Shown piece by piece: positions 12,206-24,490 of a DNA stretch of 64,000 nucleotides. Under the pieces are notes generated by a model. That model was not told the DNA's origin. It made no database searches and saw nothing but the letters and a program-made list of their open reading frames with translations. This DNA is from Nigrospora sphaerica (Eukaryota; Ascomycota; Sordariomycetes; Amphisphaeriales; Apiosporaceae). The translations under genes were made by a program, and so were the position numbers. The stretch is from NCBI GenBank assembly GCA_018287875.1, contig JAGVVL010000013.1, forward strand, positions 2,976,001 to 3,040,000, read 5' to 3'. Numbering within the stretch: the stretch's first letter is position 1; each line of letters begins with the position of its first letter.

Positions 12206-14238
12206 ATGAACTCGGCGCCCTCAAATCTGGGAGGAGGCAAATCACTATCGGCATCTGCTCCCAGCTACAGCTTTACGCCCTCGCAGCCCGTTTCCATCCC
12301 TTCGCCGAGCTTTGAAAACCGCCGATCCGGCGTCCCGAGTTCCGCCGCTCCGGCTTCGGCCCCGCGGAAAGGCCAGGCCTCGCGCAGACAGCATCGCGAC
12401 AAGAGAAGGCCTGCCCGGGACAGTCAGATGGACGACGAGGATGACATGGCTGAAATTGTAAGCTGACCCGCTCGACCTGGGGAACCTCCCAGCCGGCAGC
12501 TGATGCTGATGCGAAGTTACAGCGAGCGGTCCGCAATGCTTCAAGTCGTCGGGGGCAGACGTCCATCACCCATCTGTTAAACTTCTCCGCCCCTTCGCGC
12601 CCCTACCACGACCACGGCTACGGCCACGGGAGAAGCACTCGCCGCCATGCCACTTGGGGCCCAGGATCCGGCTACCACCCTGTGGACAAGGCCAAGTTCG
12701 TCCACGCCAACTACCGATTCGTCGTGTCGCCTAGCGGCGACTACACGGCCCAAGCCAGTGACGCGAACAAACACGTGGACTGGTCCGACGTTCAGCAGGT
12801 TCTCGCGTCGACCGAGTCCCAGGCGACCTCGTGCCCCATCTGCCTTTCGGAGCCCGTGGCGCCGCGGATGGCACGGTGTGGCCATATATTCTGCCTACCC
12901 TGTCTCATCCGTTTCATGAACTCGGCGAACGACGACGAACCCAGCGTGAGGAAGGAGGCGCGCCGGAAGATGTGTCCCATCTGCGAGGACTCGTTTAAGT
13001 TGGCCGAGGTGCGCCCCGTGCGCTTCTATGCCGGACAGGAGAATCCGTTGCCTCGACCCGGCGAAGACGTGGTGCTGCGGTTGATGTCGCGGGAGGCGGG
13101 CTCGACTTTGGCCCTCCCGAGGGAGGGGGGGCAGGACCCGGTGAACCAGGGCGAAGACGTGCCATGGCACTTTGCGGCGAACGTCATGGACTACGCACAC
13201 ATCATGAAAGGCACCCATGATTACTTGGCTGCTGAGTACGACCGCGAAATCGAGGACCTACGCAGGCAGGCACATGAGGACGAACACCAATTTGGTGCCG
13301 AAGACGGCGATTGGACCATTAAGGCGACCCGGGCCATTACCACGGCCAAGGACAAGATCAAAGAAGAGCCGAAGGCCGCAGATGCCGAAGTCAGCAGCTC
13401 GCTGGGCAGCAGCTTGCCCAAATCGGCGGCCAAGCAGCCCGCTGGCCCTGCCTTTTTCTTTTACAGCGCCCCACCCCATCTCTACCTCTCGCCCCTCGAC
13501 ATCCGCATCTTGAAAACCAAGTTTGGCGATTTCTCGAATTTCCCATCCACGTTGCTGCCACGGGTCGAGCACATCTCGACAGGCCACGTTGTTGACGATG
13601 CAATGAAGAAGCGAGCCAAGTATCTCGGCCATCTACCCTCTGGTTGTGTCGTCAGCTTTCTCGAGTGTGACTGGACAGACATTGTGCCAGCGGACATACT
13701 CGAGAGGTTCGCGGGCGAGCTGGAGCGCCGCAGGAAGTCGCATCGCGACAAGGACGCACAGGAAGAGCGTGAGCGCATCCAGGCCGAGCGGCTCGAGGCT
13801 GCCGCCATTGGGCGTACTGCTCGGAGACACTTTGACCAGGCTCACGGGGACAGTGTAGAAGCTAATCCGGTGGTGAACATCGATGACTTCCAGCCTCTCG
13901 CCCCTGCGCCCGGCTCAACGCCCCCTGACGCTCAGGTCGAATTGGGCCGGTCGGCCGACGCATCGACTGCCTCGTCCACCTCCACGACGGTCTGGGGCAC
14001 CCGGGCCATACCCCTCTCGCCGAGCTTGGGGCCCATCGCGGAACGCGACGTCCACGACGGATGGCTCAGAGACGAGGAGTTCCTGGGCCCGGCCGAGATG
14101 GCCATGCAGATGGAAGCGTTCGGGCTTGAGGGATCGAGCCCGGGTCCAAGCAGCGGCGGCGGGGGTCAGGGAGGAGGCAAGAAGAAGAAGAAGCAGAAGA
14201 TTACACTGATGAGCACGGGCAGCCGTCGGTTCGGCTGA
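12206..14238 (+). CDS. RING-finger protein, RNF10/Mag2 family E3 ubiquitin ligase
   Basis: Two exons, 12206-12457 and 12523-14238 (65-bp intron), 655 residues. The disordered N-terminus is Ser/Pro-rich, then basic (RRQHRDKRRPAR). A C3HC4 RING follows: CPICLSEPVAPRMARCGHIF, CLPC, and after an insertion CPICEDSF. Next come a YSAPPHLYLSPLDIRILK block and a basic coiled segment (ERIQAERLEAAAIGRTARRH), and the C-terminus is Gly- then Lys-rich (GKKKKKQKITLMSTGSRRF). This order matches RNF10 and yeast Mag2, RING ligases acting on 40S ribosomal proteins in ribosome quality control; that function is inferred from the family. An in-frame TTG at 12131 is ignored because the first ATG is at 12206. Confidence 0.9.
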
Positions 14239-15092
14239 ACGCTGTGCGATAGACGACATTGCACACGTTTCAAGAAATGAAGACTCCAAGAGACAGCGGC
14301 TAAGGTGGGCAGCGACTGGCTGGCGTCCTTGGCATTTGGTTACGCATTCCGATATACAGATCACAACATCGACATGACAACGTATGGTGCAGGCCGTCTC
14401 CCGGAGACGCGCAGAAGTATAGGTAAGGCTATATATCCTAGGCGCTGATCGTCCTGCATTTGGCGTTCTAGTACAACTGTGGTGTGGCGCACCCGCTTCA
14501 ATACAATATCATCGCAAGCAAGATCCATACATGCCTGCCTCTTCTGTATGCCGGCCGCCAATCGACCGGCGCGCGACGTGTTTCCAACATCGGGCCTTGC
14601 GAGGTTCATACGTCAGGGCGCATATCAGAGGCGCCGTTGGCTTCAACTGACCGGCCGGCTGTCCGGATCAGGCCGTTTCAATGATAATGCGACATGTAAT
14701 CGCTCGACGGGCGTGGCAGGGGCTGGGGCTGGGCATTCACTACGTGAACGAGAAACCCGTCTCGATCTGAGCCCTGCCGATAGCCGTTGCTGTTCCTCAA
14801 TTCCAAGAGGCTCCGCCCTTGTGGCTCTCTTGGTCCCAAGGCTTGGCTGACACGGTGTACCACAGGCCCAGCTAAAGTCTGTCTTGGCCTCACTCTCAAG
14901 CTGCCAGGTGCTGACGCAATCCTCCTGAGCTCTGCCAAGATGCAGGACGGCATTCAGAGAAAATGTGGTTCATGTTTCCGTGCTGGCCGGTCGCGGTTCG
15001 AATTTCCTGGTCCCCCCGTGGCTATATTTTCCGATACGGAGGCCATGCTACACCTCGCGTCTCGCCCGAAGGCCAACCTTGAATGACCCACG
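14239..15092. other. Intergenic region, no gene found
   Basis: 3' UTR of the RING gene and promoter of the NADPH oxidase gene. No TATA box or repeat stands out. Confidence 0.5.
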
Positions 15093-17276
15093 ATGGCCGA
15101 CCATGTTGGGTACCTGGACGACGACGAGATAAAGGCTTTTCTGGACGAGCTTGACAAGAATAGGGATGGGGTCATCGACTACGGCGAGGTCGAGCACCGG
15201 CTCGACGTCGTCCACGACGAGCTGGTGCCGCACCCGCAGGCCCATCACCGCCTGCACCACGATTCGGACGAGGACCGCGCCCGCCACCGCTTTCTCCGTA
15301 GCATCATCGGGTCGCACCGAGACCGCATCCCGCGGGACGAGTTCGCCGAGAAGGTCAAGGCGTGGAAGATTCCGTCGATGAAGCAGGACGAGGAGGCGGA
15401 GCAGAAGGAGCAGAGCTACGTAAAATCACTGAGCGTCTGGCGGCGCGTGCGAGCCTACTGGGCCGTCCACGGGCCCGAGATCCTCTTCGTGGCTCTTATC
15501 GTGGCCCTGCAGCTCGCTTTTGGCGTGTGGCAGCTCGTCAAGTACCTGACGGGCGAGCAGTACCAGGCGGCCCTCGGCTGGGGTGTCGTGCTGGCGAAGA
15601 CGTGCGCCGGCGCCCTGTATCCCACCCTCTTCTTCCTGTTGTTGAGCATGTCGCGGTACTTTTCCACCTTCATGCGCCGGTCGTACCACATCTCCCGCTT
15701 CATCAACTGGGACCTGTCACAGGAGTTTCACATCCGCATCTCTATGGTGGCCCTCGGCCTGGCCACGCTGCACGCCATCGGCCACCTGTCGGGCTCCTTC
15801 GTTTCGGGCAGCCGGCCCGAGAACCAGCCGGCCGTCGCCGCGCTCCTCGGCGCCGACATGGTGCCCCGGCCCTACGTCGACTACGTCCGCTCCCTCCCCG
15901 GCTACACGGGGCTCGCGGCCCTGGGGCTCTTCTACATCGTGTCGTTCATGAGCATCCCCCAGGTGCGCCGCTGGAACTACGAGGTCTTCCAGCTCTTCCA
16001 CCTGCTCATGTTCCCCATCATCGGGCTCCTCGCGGCGCACGGCACGCTCGGGCTGCTCCAGTGGCCCATGCTGGGCTACTTCCTCGCCTTCCCGGCGCTG
16101 CTGGTCCTCGTCGAGCGCACCGTCCGCGTCCTCCTGGGCTTCCACCCCATCCCGGCGACCCTCGAGGTCCTCGACGGCGAGACGGTGTCGGTCAAGGCGA
16201 CGATCCCGTCGTCGCGGCTCTGGCGCTACCAGGCGGGCCAGTACGTGTTCCTGCAGGTGCCGCGGCTGAGCCGCTTCCAGTGGCACCCCTTTACCGTCTC
16301 GGCCTGCGTCGGCAACGACATGGTGCTCCACATCAAGACGGACGGTAACTGGACGGCCCGGCTGCGCCGCCTCGGCGCCCAAGGCCGGCCGACGCCCCTC
16401 GCCATCGGCATCAACGGGCCCTTTGGCGCCCCGGCCCAGCGCTTCTACGACTTCTCCCACTCCGTCGTCGTGGGCGCCGGCATCGGCGTCACGCCCTTCT
16501 CCGGCATCCTCGCCGATCTCCAGGCCCGCGACGACCGCGAGCACGGCGGGCCCGCCCACTTCGGCGCCATCGTCGATGCGTCCGAGAAGGAGCGGGACCC
16601 CGCCGAGCACGAGGCCGCCGCCGTCGTCGTCGCCACCGCCGCCGCGGGGAGGGGCGAGTACGAGGACGAGGACGCGGACGCGGCGACCCCCCGAAACGAG
16701 GACCACGACGGCGGCGGCGACGACGCGTCCGGGGACATGGCGGCGCGGCCCGTGGCGGACGACTACCGGCGCGTGGACTTCCACTGGATGGTGCGGGACC
16801 GGAACCACCTGCTGTGGTTCTCGGACCTGCTCAACGCCGTGTCGCGCAGCCAGGCGTGGCGCCGGGCGCACGGCGCCGGCGCCGCCCGCCACCTCGACAT
16901 CGCCGTCCACACGCACGTCACGCAGAAGCGCCGCGGCGTCGCCACCCACGTCTTCCGCTGGCTGCTCGAGCAGCACCGCACCCCCGCCTTCCCGGCCTCG
17001 CCCCTGACTGGCCTCCTCAACGCCACCCAGTTCGGCCGCCCCGACTTCGTCGCCGTCCTCGACCGCCACTACGACGACACGGCCCGCTTCCGCGTCGCCC
17101 GCCGTACCGCCGCCGCCGCCGACGCCGACGACGACGCCTTACGCGTCGGCGTCTTCTTCTGCGGTACCCCCTTCGTCGGCGAGATCCTCGCCGACCACTG
17201 CCGCCAGCTGACGGCCCGCGGCCGCGCCGACGGCACCCGCCTCGAGTACCATTTCATGACCGAAGTCTTTGCGTAG
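15093..17276 (+). CDS. noxC: EF-hand NADPH oxidase, NoxC class
   Basis: Single-exon gene, 727 residues, a membrane flavocytochrome passing electrons from NADPH through FAD and two hemes to oxygen. The N-terminal extension carries a canonical EF-hand loop (residues 21-32, DKNRDGVIDYGE), the mark that separates fungal NoxC from NoxA and NoxB. Hydrophobic helices begin near residue 128. Heme-ligand pairs are His213/His227 and His303/His316, with spacings of 14 and 13 as in gp91phox. FAD binding is shown by HPFT (398-401) and NADPH binding by GAGIGVTPF (461-469). It ends FMTEVFA. An acidic insertion (about 500-550) interrupts the nucleotide-binding domain. GC at third positions is extremely high. 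Calcium regulation is inferred from the EF-hand. A plain ferric reductase is less likely given the EF-hand and the four-His pattern. Confidence 0.92.
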   Translation: MADHVGYLDDDEIKAFLDELDKNRDGVIDYGEVEHRLDVVHDELVPHPQAHHRLHHDSDEDRARHRFLRSIIGSHRDRIPRDEFAEKVKAWKIPSMKQDEEAEQKEQSYVKSLSVWRRVRAYWAVHGPEILFVALIVALQLAFGVWQLVKYLTGEQYQAALGWGVVLAKTCAGALYPTLFFLLLSMSRYFSTFMRRSYHISRFINWDLSQEFHIRISMVALGLATLHAIGHLSGSFVSGSRPENQPAVAALLGADMVPRPYVDYVRSLPGYTGLAALGLFYIVSFMSIPQVRRWNYEVFQLFHLLMFPIIGLLAAHGTLGLLQWPMLGYFLAFPALLVLVERTVRVLLGFHPIPATLEVLDGETVSVKATIPSSRLWRYQAGQYVFLQVPRLSRFQWHPFTVSACVGNDMVLHIKTDGNWTARLRRLGAQGRPTPLAIGINGPFGAPAQRFYDFSHSVVVGAGIGVTPFSGILADLQARDDREHGGPAHFGAIVDASEKERDPAEHEAAAVVVATAAAGRGEYEDEDADAATPRNEDHDGGGDDASGDMAARPVADDYRRVDFHWMVRDRNHLLWFSDLLNAVSRSQAWRRAHGAGAARHLDIAVHTHVTQKRRGVATHVFRWLLEQHRTPAFPASPLTGLLNATQFGRPDFVAVLDRHYDDTARFRVARRTAAAADADDDALRVGVFFCGTPFVGEILADHCRQLTARGRADGTRLEYHFMTEVFA

Positions 17277-17713
17277 GGGAGGGGAGCCGGTAAACGCACG
17301 GGAAGGGGGAAAGGGGGGGGGGGGGGGGGGCCGAGAGCGGCCAGCGGCGGCCTGGGCCTGGTTGTTGAGGAAACATCACCCTCCTCATTACCTATATTAA
17401 CAATGATAACCCTTGATCCCCGTGGGCTTCACAAGGCGGATGTTTGTAGCATCCAGATACCGCCGTGAAGGACAGCGTGTAGTCGTTTAGTACTGTCATT
17501 TTCGTCTCCTGTGCTCCCACATACTGGCTGGCAACTAACTTTACCCTGAGTTGCGTGTCCCCGCGCACAATTAATTCTCGGGCGTGTTGAATTCTTGAAT
17601 ACGCTTGATTCTCGAGCACGTCTATGAATTCCCATGCCGAGCTCGGGATAAGATACGCAGGTGCTGGGATGTCCCAACCATCACAATCCCATCCGCTAGC
17701 TGCAGTTTCTTCC
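17277..17713. other. Convergent 3' intergenic with 18-bp G run
   Basis: Short space between noxC and the GH2 gene, which point toward each other. It holds a homopolymer of 18 G at 17313-17330 just after noxC and no gene. Confidence 0.6.
17313..17330 (+). repeat. Poly-G homopolymer (18 nt)
   Basis: Eighteen consecutive G residues 37 bp after the noxC stop codon. The length may be unreliable in short-read data. Confidence 0.8.
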
Positions 17714-20186
17714 TCAGGCCCTCGCCTTCGCCGCGTCGTAGAGCGCCTGGATGTCTGCCTTCCACTGCTTCTCGTCCAGACGCAGGATGCGACGGTCGTA
17801 CGTGAGGACTACGCCCATCGTGGTCAGCTTGGGTGGAACAGGGGGTTTTGGCGAGGGGAGACAAAAAGGGAGGGAGTCAGAGCAGACGGGGCAGCAGTTA
17901 CTTACATCCGTTAACCTCGCCCTCGACGTCGGTCGTCTGGGTCCAGACGGCGCCGCTGCACTCGTATCTCTCAACCTGCTGACGCAGCTCACTCAGGAGA
18001 ACGTGGCCGCGGTAGTTGAAAGCTTCGAGGTCGGCATTGATCTCGTAGGTCTGGTTGATGGTGTCGATGGCGGCCTGGACCTTCCACAGATGCTCTTCCG
18101 AGACGTTGTGGCCAATACCACCAAACTCGCCCTGGAAGCCGATGCGGCGCGAGTCGTGCGGGGCTGAGGGGAGCGAGTAGAAGGGCGTGCCGCACTGCGG
18201 GTTAGCGTAGTGGTGGTTGTCGCTGAAGTCGCCGGCGCCGTGGTCGACCCAGCCGCTGGTAGCGTCGACGAGCCGCGTCGGATCCAGCTGCTTGGCCCTC
18301 TCCGTCAGATGGAACTCGGGATTCGAGCCTTCGATGATCTGGCCCCAGCCCTCGTTGTACACCACCCACGTTACGATGCTGGGGTAGCTGCGGTGCTGCT
18401 CGATCAGCACGTCAAACTGCCGCTCAAACTCGGCCTGCTGTGCCGCGTTTGGCTTGATCCCGCCCGCCTCGTTCATAGCTGGCATGTCCTGAATCACCAG
18501 CAGACCCATCTGATCGCATGCTTGGTAGAAGAGGGCGGGCTCGACCTTGATCTGGCCGTGTTGTCGTTATGCGTTAGCGCCAAGCAGAGTAGCAACAACT
18601 GCAGGAAGGGAGCCGCTTACGTGCTTCCGCACCATGTTCGCTCCCAGACCCTTCAGAACCTCCAGGTCGTAGACCATGGCCTCGCGATTGGGCGGCGTGT
18701 AGATGCCATCGGGCCAGTATCCTGTGAAGTGTAAGCCAAAGGGTGTCTTTTGGGGCGTGCGAAACACCGTCTTTGCCCACCTTGGTCGAGAGTGCCGAAC
18801 TGGAAGAGGAACTCCCCGTTAAGCAACGGCCGGAGAATCCCATTGACCTCGGCCATTTCGATGGTCCTGAAGCCCGTGTAACTGCCAACTTGGTCGTCCT
18901 ACGCCGGAGCCTGTCAGCATGCAGCTCAGAAACAAAGCACAGCTGCACATGGGGCATCTTGTGTGGCCCCAAGGGGGTGGCGACCAGGGAGGAGAAACAT
19001 ACGCCCATTGTGATGGTCAAGTTGTACAGACGCGGCGAGCCGGGGGACCACAGCTCAGGCGAGTCGACCACAAATTCGAATGGCTCGTTCGAGACGGCCT
19101 CGTGTGATGCGACAACCTCACCGCCCTCCCCAAGAACTTCGACGTTCACGGCACCGGAGCTACCAGGGCTCGATACTGTCATTTTGACTGCCACCCCACG
19201 TGTGTCAGACCGGAAGCCCATTCACAGAAGAAAAAGCTCCGACTCACCTGATCCATCGGCCCCTGCGGCAATGTTGACATCGGAGATATAGTTTGCTGGC
19301 ACTGACTCCATCCAGACCGTCTGCCAGATTCCCGTGCAGCTGCGCAAACACAGAATATCAGTCTCGGTCGGCCATCGGCGAGGTCCCATGAGAGTACCCT
19401 GCACGTGACAGGGGTTCGGCCGCCCCAGAACAAATGCGGGCGGACTTACGGAGTGTAGAAGATGTGCGACGGGTTCCGACGCTGCTTGCCGAGCGGAATA
19501 TCGTATCCCGCATCATCGGTTGGGTCAAAGACGTGCACAGCGCTGTCCAGGGAAAAGTCAGCTACTGGCATCGCCAAGAACAGCGAGTCGCCTCGCGTGA
19601 TCCACGGAGTCCCACGTACAGACTGTTGGTGCCGTTGAATCGGAGGTACTGGGTCACGTCGAGCGAGAAGTGCCAAAAACCCCCGCGGTGAAAGCCCGCC
19701 TTGCGACCGTTCACAAAGACGGTCGCCTCGTAGTCGACAGCCTCAAAGTTGAGCAGGACGCGGCGGTTGTTTCCGTTCCACTGGGCCGGAACGGAAAACT
19801 CCCTGGTGTACCAGGCGCTGTTGAGGTCCTGCAACATAACCCCAGAAAGGCCACTTTCCAGACAGGATGGCACCAAGACATCTTGCTGCAGTGTCTGCCC
19901 GCCGCGTTAGTCGGCTCTGAAAAGCAGGAGTCGGTGCCGCCGCTAGACTTACTTCATTCACAGGGGCCATATTCGCTTCAGAGGGTTCAGCCGCCCGCCA
20001 TTTCCATATGCCGTTCAAGTTCTTCCACTGAGGGCGTTGGATCAAAGGCCGCGGGTATTCCGGCCAGGGGTTCTCTCCGACTTTGTAAGTCCAAGGTGTG
20101 TCCAGGGGAGGCGTCTTGACCTCGTAGCTAAGAGCCTGACATGCCAACAGGGTGGCCGCCAGGCAGGCCCGCTGAACAAGGCGCAT
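17714..20186 (-). CDS. Secreted glycoside hydrolase family 2 enzyme
   Basis: Nine exons on the minus strand: 20186-19953, 19894-19620, 19542-19450, 19339-19248, 19187-19003, 18898-18781, 18721-18621, 18551-17906 and 17808-17714, giving 612 residues. All phases agree. Start ATG at 20186 gives a signal peptide (MRLVQRACLAATLLACQALS). The sugar-binding region has LVPSCLESGLSG and a jelly-roll core; the TIM barrel has GLLVIQDMP, the acid/base Glu in VVYNEGWGQ and the likely nucleophile Glu in GFQGEFGGIG. The family includes beta-galactosidases, beta-glucuronidases, beta-mannosidases and galactofuranosidases, and the substrate cannot be chosen here. Exon 2 could start at 19885 instead of 19894 (three residues fewer). 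An exon-2 read-through frame is closed by the 77-bp intron at 19543-19619. AT-rich TATTTATTAT lies about 210 bp upstream. Confidence 0.9.
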
Positions 20187-23100
20187 GGTGAGCAGCAACC
20201 GTTACAAAGCGAGACTCTAGGGCGAGAGGGGTGGAGAAACTGAAGAAATCACCGGCAGCCCGAGCTGATAGGGAAACAACCAAGGGGAAGGGACTAAGTC
20301 TGGCACAGACGTCTACCAAGCTCATGAAGACCTGGGGAATCCGGGGCATAGTGCTCCTAGGCGACGAGGTGAGAGCGGGCGGACCGACACTATTTATTAT
20401 ACTTCCCACGGCAGGGCGGTATATACACCGAACGGGCCTGCCGTGTCTTTCCCTCGGTCACCAGTCTGGATTGGTCTGTGGGCGCTGTATGTGAGGTAGC
20501 CGGGCCGGGTGGCCTGGTCGCGGCAAGCCGGCGTGCTCCGGCGCGATATACCATGCATTTAGGTACGGGTCGCGCTCCATCGTTCACGTCGCCATGCCTT
20601 GGAAAGTAGCACGCCGCCCGACTTGGCGAGAACAACACGATGTATCATGCGTCTCTTGCAGCAGACGCGAGGAGACGCCGGCGTCGAGAGTGGGCGGCGT
20701 GCCGGTGGGTTGCATACTGGCCCCTCGTGAGCTATCTCTTGAGGTCGATGACACGCCGGCCAGGGGTTCCACCACGACAACGTGCTAGACCTAACGGTCC
20801 CAAGGCGGATACGGCAGCTCGGTCAGGACCTGTGATCCCTTGACCCTAGGAAGTTACCCTGGCCACGGTGCAACGTAGCTGCCCCAACAAGGCCGATGGC
20901 CCATGACTATTCGCTGCAGCCTGCATGATGCAATTCGAGAATACTTCCGGGCCCACGTACCGTGCGCTGGGCTCAATGTAACCACAGAGGCTGACGTAGT
21001 TGGAGCATGCCTGCTTCCGGTACAGGACGAATGACGGTCCCGAGGACCCGGGCAGCCTGCTCATGTGTTGTATCCGGGAGACTGGCGGGTACCTCCGGCC
21101 CAGGTACATGCAGCACCAGGCAGGTCCGGGCCCAATTCGAATAGATCTACATGGTAGGGCGGGCAGGCGGGTTGAGGCTCAGACAGAGTCAAGACGGCGC
21201 CGCTCCGGCTCGCCCGCTAGGGCGCCACCGCTGCTAGCCCGGCGGGTGTGCCTGTCGTGGAGCCCTGCCTCCTCCGATGAAGGGCATGGGCAGATCCCAG
21301 GCCGGTGCCGTGCTATGGCACTAACGCCCAAAGTACGGAGTACCTAGCAGCCCCCAGGGTAAGTAGTCGGTGAGGATCCACCGCTGAGGGTGACAAGGTG
21401 CAAGCATCCGGGCGTCCTTGGAGTGGCCCCATGAGCCCATCGACGGCTACCAAGCTGTCTCTGCCCAGAGAAGATGTGCCGCTGCCAAGGGAGACGGGCA
21501 CTGTCCTGTCTTGGCCAGGGGGGGACCGGAATCAGCTGATGATGTTGAGAATCACGATGCAACGAAAAATTCGGATCTGCACAAGCTGACAGGACAACAG
21601 CGTTTCTGTGGGCGGGCTGGGCCGGGCTCGAGCTCGGACAAGTGTGAGTGGACAAGTAGAGAAAGACCCTGGGCGTTGGGCCCTGTTACCTGGTGGCATA
21701 GCATCATCGTCACCGCTGTAAGCGGCACGGCGCGACGGAGATGAGGGGAAAGTCTGGGTCAGGCCCCATCTCGGCAAGGCAGGCGAGCAATGGTTTGCGC
21801 GAAGAAAGGGAGGGGGAAAATAAGCCGCCGGGGGAGGCGTCTTGGTTAGTGGCCGACTGGCAGAGGAACAGAGAATGAGAGAGGGAGATGGAGAGGGAGG
21901 GAGAGTGTGTGTGTCTGCGCGGTGCGTCTGGTGAACTGGTAATAAGTGATGCTGAGCTTGGCTGCATCACTGGAGGCAGACATGATCATGGCCCCGTGGT
22001 GTGTGCAATATGAACGAGAAGAATTTGGAGGTCCCTCGGCCGCTAGGTGAGGGTTGTTTACCGTGGTGGTGATCGAATCTTGTGACGGAACGGGCGTCTC
22101 GGGTGTCATCACGCGCAGCTGGGGGCTGTAACTACGTTGTGCTCCGCTACATGTGGCCGGCGTGGGGAGGGGAGATACGGTTTAGATGGTCGGAGATATT
22201 CCATGGCAGACAGTTTCCCCCGCGCCGCAAGCATGGGATGAGATAGGGTGGGACGGGATGGAATACTGGAAATAGAATGGGCATCTGTTCGCGTGTCCGT
22301 TTGGCGGCAGTGATGGGGTGGGGAAGGAGGGGAAGATGGGGAAAGGAAGGGACGGCCACAGGGCCCCCCCAACCACCTTCCTTGCCAAACAACCAGAGCG
22401 GAAGGAGCTGGGCGAAATTGGCACTGAAATCGAAGCCAGACAACCAGGAATCGGGCAGAAGGCGTAGCACCGGCATCGACGGATCCTACGCGACGTTGCT
22501 TCAATGCTTGACCCGGTGCCTGTTGCGAACCTCTGTTTTATAAAGCATGAGGTACCAAGTAACCCCCCCAGACGAACGCCCGAGATACGCGAGTATTTCT
22601 GGATGAACTAGGTAGGTGGACGGTACGGACGCTCACAGAAGCGGTGCTCTCGGCTCTCGACGACCAACTTGACGCTTCCCCATGCCTCGGCTCTTCGCTG
22701 TATCTAAGTACCTTAGGTAGGTATGTACTTAGATGCAAGTAGGCAAGGCCTACTTTGGGTATGCTGCTCATGTGCCAACTTGGAATTTGCTAGCGGCCGG
22801 GGCAGCATCTCAACTCCGCCCGCCGACGCCGACCGAATATGCGGGGAACCTTGGACCGTCCGCCCATGGACGGCGGGGGAGGCAGACAAACAAGCGGACA
22901 ATCCATCGTCATGCTCCTGATGTAGGTGAGCTGTAGGTATTCTCTGTACGACTTGGTCCCCACGTCCCCTGGCTGAATTCGGTTAATGGAGGTGTCTTGG
23001 GGAGGAAACAAGCTGACTGGAGGAGAGCCTAACACGCCGGTGCAGATGTACCCACAAGAAATGGAAGCCAAGCAGCCAGTCGTGGACCAGTAGAAGAGGG

Positions 23101-24490
23101 GGGCCATAGATGTGCCGTCCAATGCGCCTTTTTCAAGGCACTGCGAATCTCAGTCGATCTTGTCAATGGGTTCGGTACAGCAACAAGCGCCGTTGGACAC
23201 AGCGGATGCGGGCGGCCCCTCCAACCCGATTTCTGTTCTCGGCGCTCCCTGGCTTCGGCCACGTCTGCTGTGATGCTGCTGCCCGTGGACCAGACAACAT
23301 GGCCGACCGACCGGTGACGATGCCATGGGCCGGCGGGAACGCATTGCCGATCATCGCGGTCTTGGCTACCCCGTCATAGATGGGGCCCGGCTTGTGAAGA
23401 CCCGGCTCATCATACCAGACCCAGACCAGCCAGAGAGGAGCCGGACTTGGTCCGAAACCCGCCGTGCAGACAGTGCTATTCAAGGCAGACTGGAGCCTAT
23501 CCACGCATAAGAGGGTTCGCTCGGCCCCCAGCGGTCGACACCAAAGCAGGGAGTCATGTCCAGCTTTCCGACTGTGCCGGCTAGCGCCCACGACGCCAGA
23601 CAGCAGCGGCCCGATAGCGTACCTGAGTTGTGATGGGGTTTATGCATCGCCAGGCGCAAAGGACACCCGCGCTTGCTCGCCAACACCAGCGCATGAAGAC
23701 GGGGGACCCAGAGGAAGACAAACCACAAATACGCCAAAAAAGCAAGTGTCATATGCTGGAACTGCCGTGGTGTCGAGGCAGTGTCGATCTTGCGGTCACA
23801 CAGGAGAGCCAGCGATACCGGCTCCTCCTTCCCGTATGTCATGGGAAGGAAAATCCTCCCGCTTTCGCTCATCGTCGTCGTTGTCTGTCACCGCCCTGGA
23901 AGCGTCCCCCACGTTAGGTGCTCCTCGCGTCCACAGGCTCGTCCCAGCTCGCTCTCGCTTTCACCCCCTCGGTATACAGCTATGTGCGTGCATCTGTCGA
24001 CGGGCGCAGATGATTGTGCGGTAAGACGTACACCATAGCCCCCCCCCCAAGTTGCTGGGGAGTATTTATTTGGCCGGCCCCCATGGTCATGTCGGCTGCC
24101 CCCGTTAAAGGCCCCTCTGCCACAACAGAAAATGGTGTTTTGCCCGTAGAGTTAGGCGCCGCCCCCTGACCGGCCCCTGAAGAGTCAATCAACTTTGTCT
24201 CTGCCCAAAACGCCTACGGCACGTCGTTCTTGCCAATACGTAGGCTTATGTCCGATCTACTGCCCTCTGCAAATATCCAATTTCCAGAAGTCAAGATCCC
24301 CCCCAAGAACACGACGGCCGCGTGATCAGCCTGCTTCCTGGGTCATCGTTGTCGCCATCCCTCCTAAAGCCCGCTCGCATTGTGGTTGTACGCGACGAGA
24401 CCATTTCCACCGCGGCCTCGAACAACCCTCCAAGGCGAGGCTGCGCGACCTGATTCCCCGTGAGTGGGCGACCAAACATTGCCCTCGAAA
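20187..24490. other. Intergenic region, 4.3 kb, no gene found
   Basis: No reading frame is credible. Contents: the promoter side of the GH2 gene, a GA/GT purine tract at 21862-21914, a perfect inverted repeat at 22702-22734 with TACCTA/TAGGTA words, and the promoter of the glutathione transferase. Confidence 0.6.
22702..22734. repeat. Perfect 10-bp inverted repeat (hairpin) with TTAGGTAGGTA core
   Basis: ATCTAAGTAC at 22702-22711 is exactly the reverse complement of GTACTTAGAT at 22725-22734. The 13-base loop contains CTTAGGTAGGTAT. Confidence 0.9.

Noticed and set aside
15717..17069. 450-codon minus-strand ORF opposite noxC
   Set aside because: It is the antisense of a clear NADPH oxidase. 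Its Gly/Arg/Val/Glu-rich composition is what high third-position GC produces on the opposite strand.
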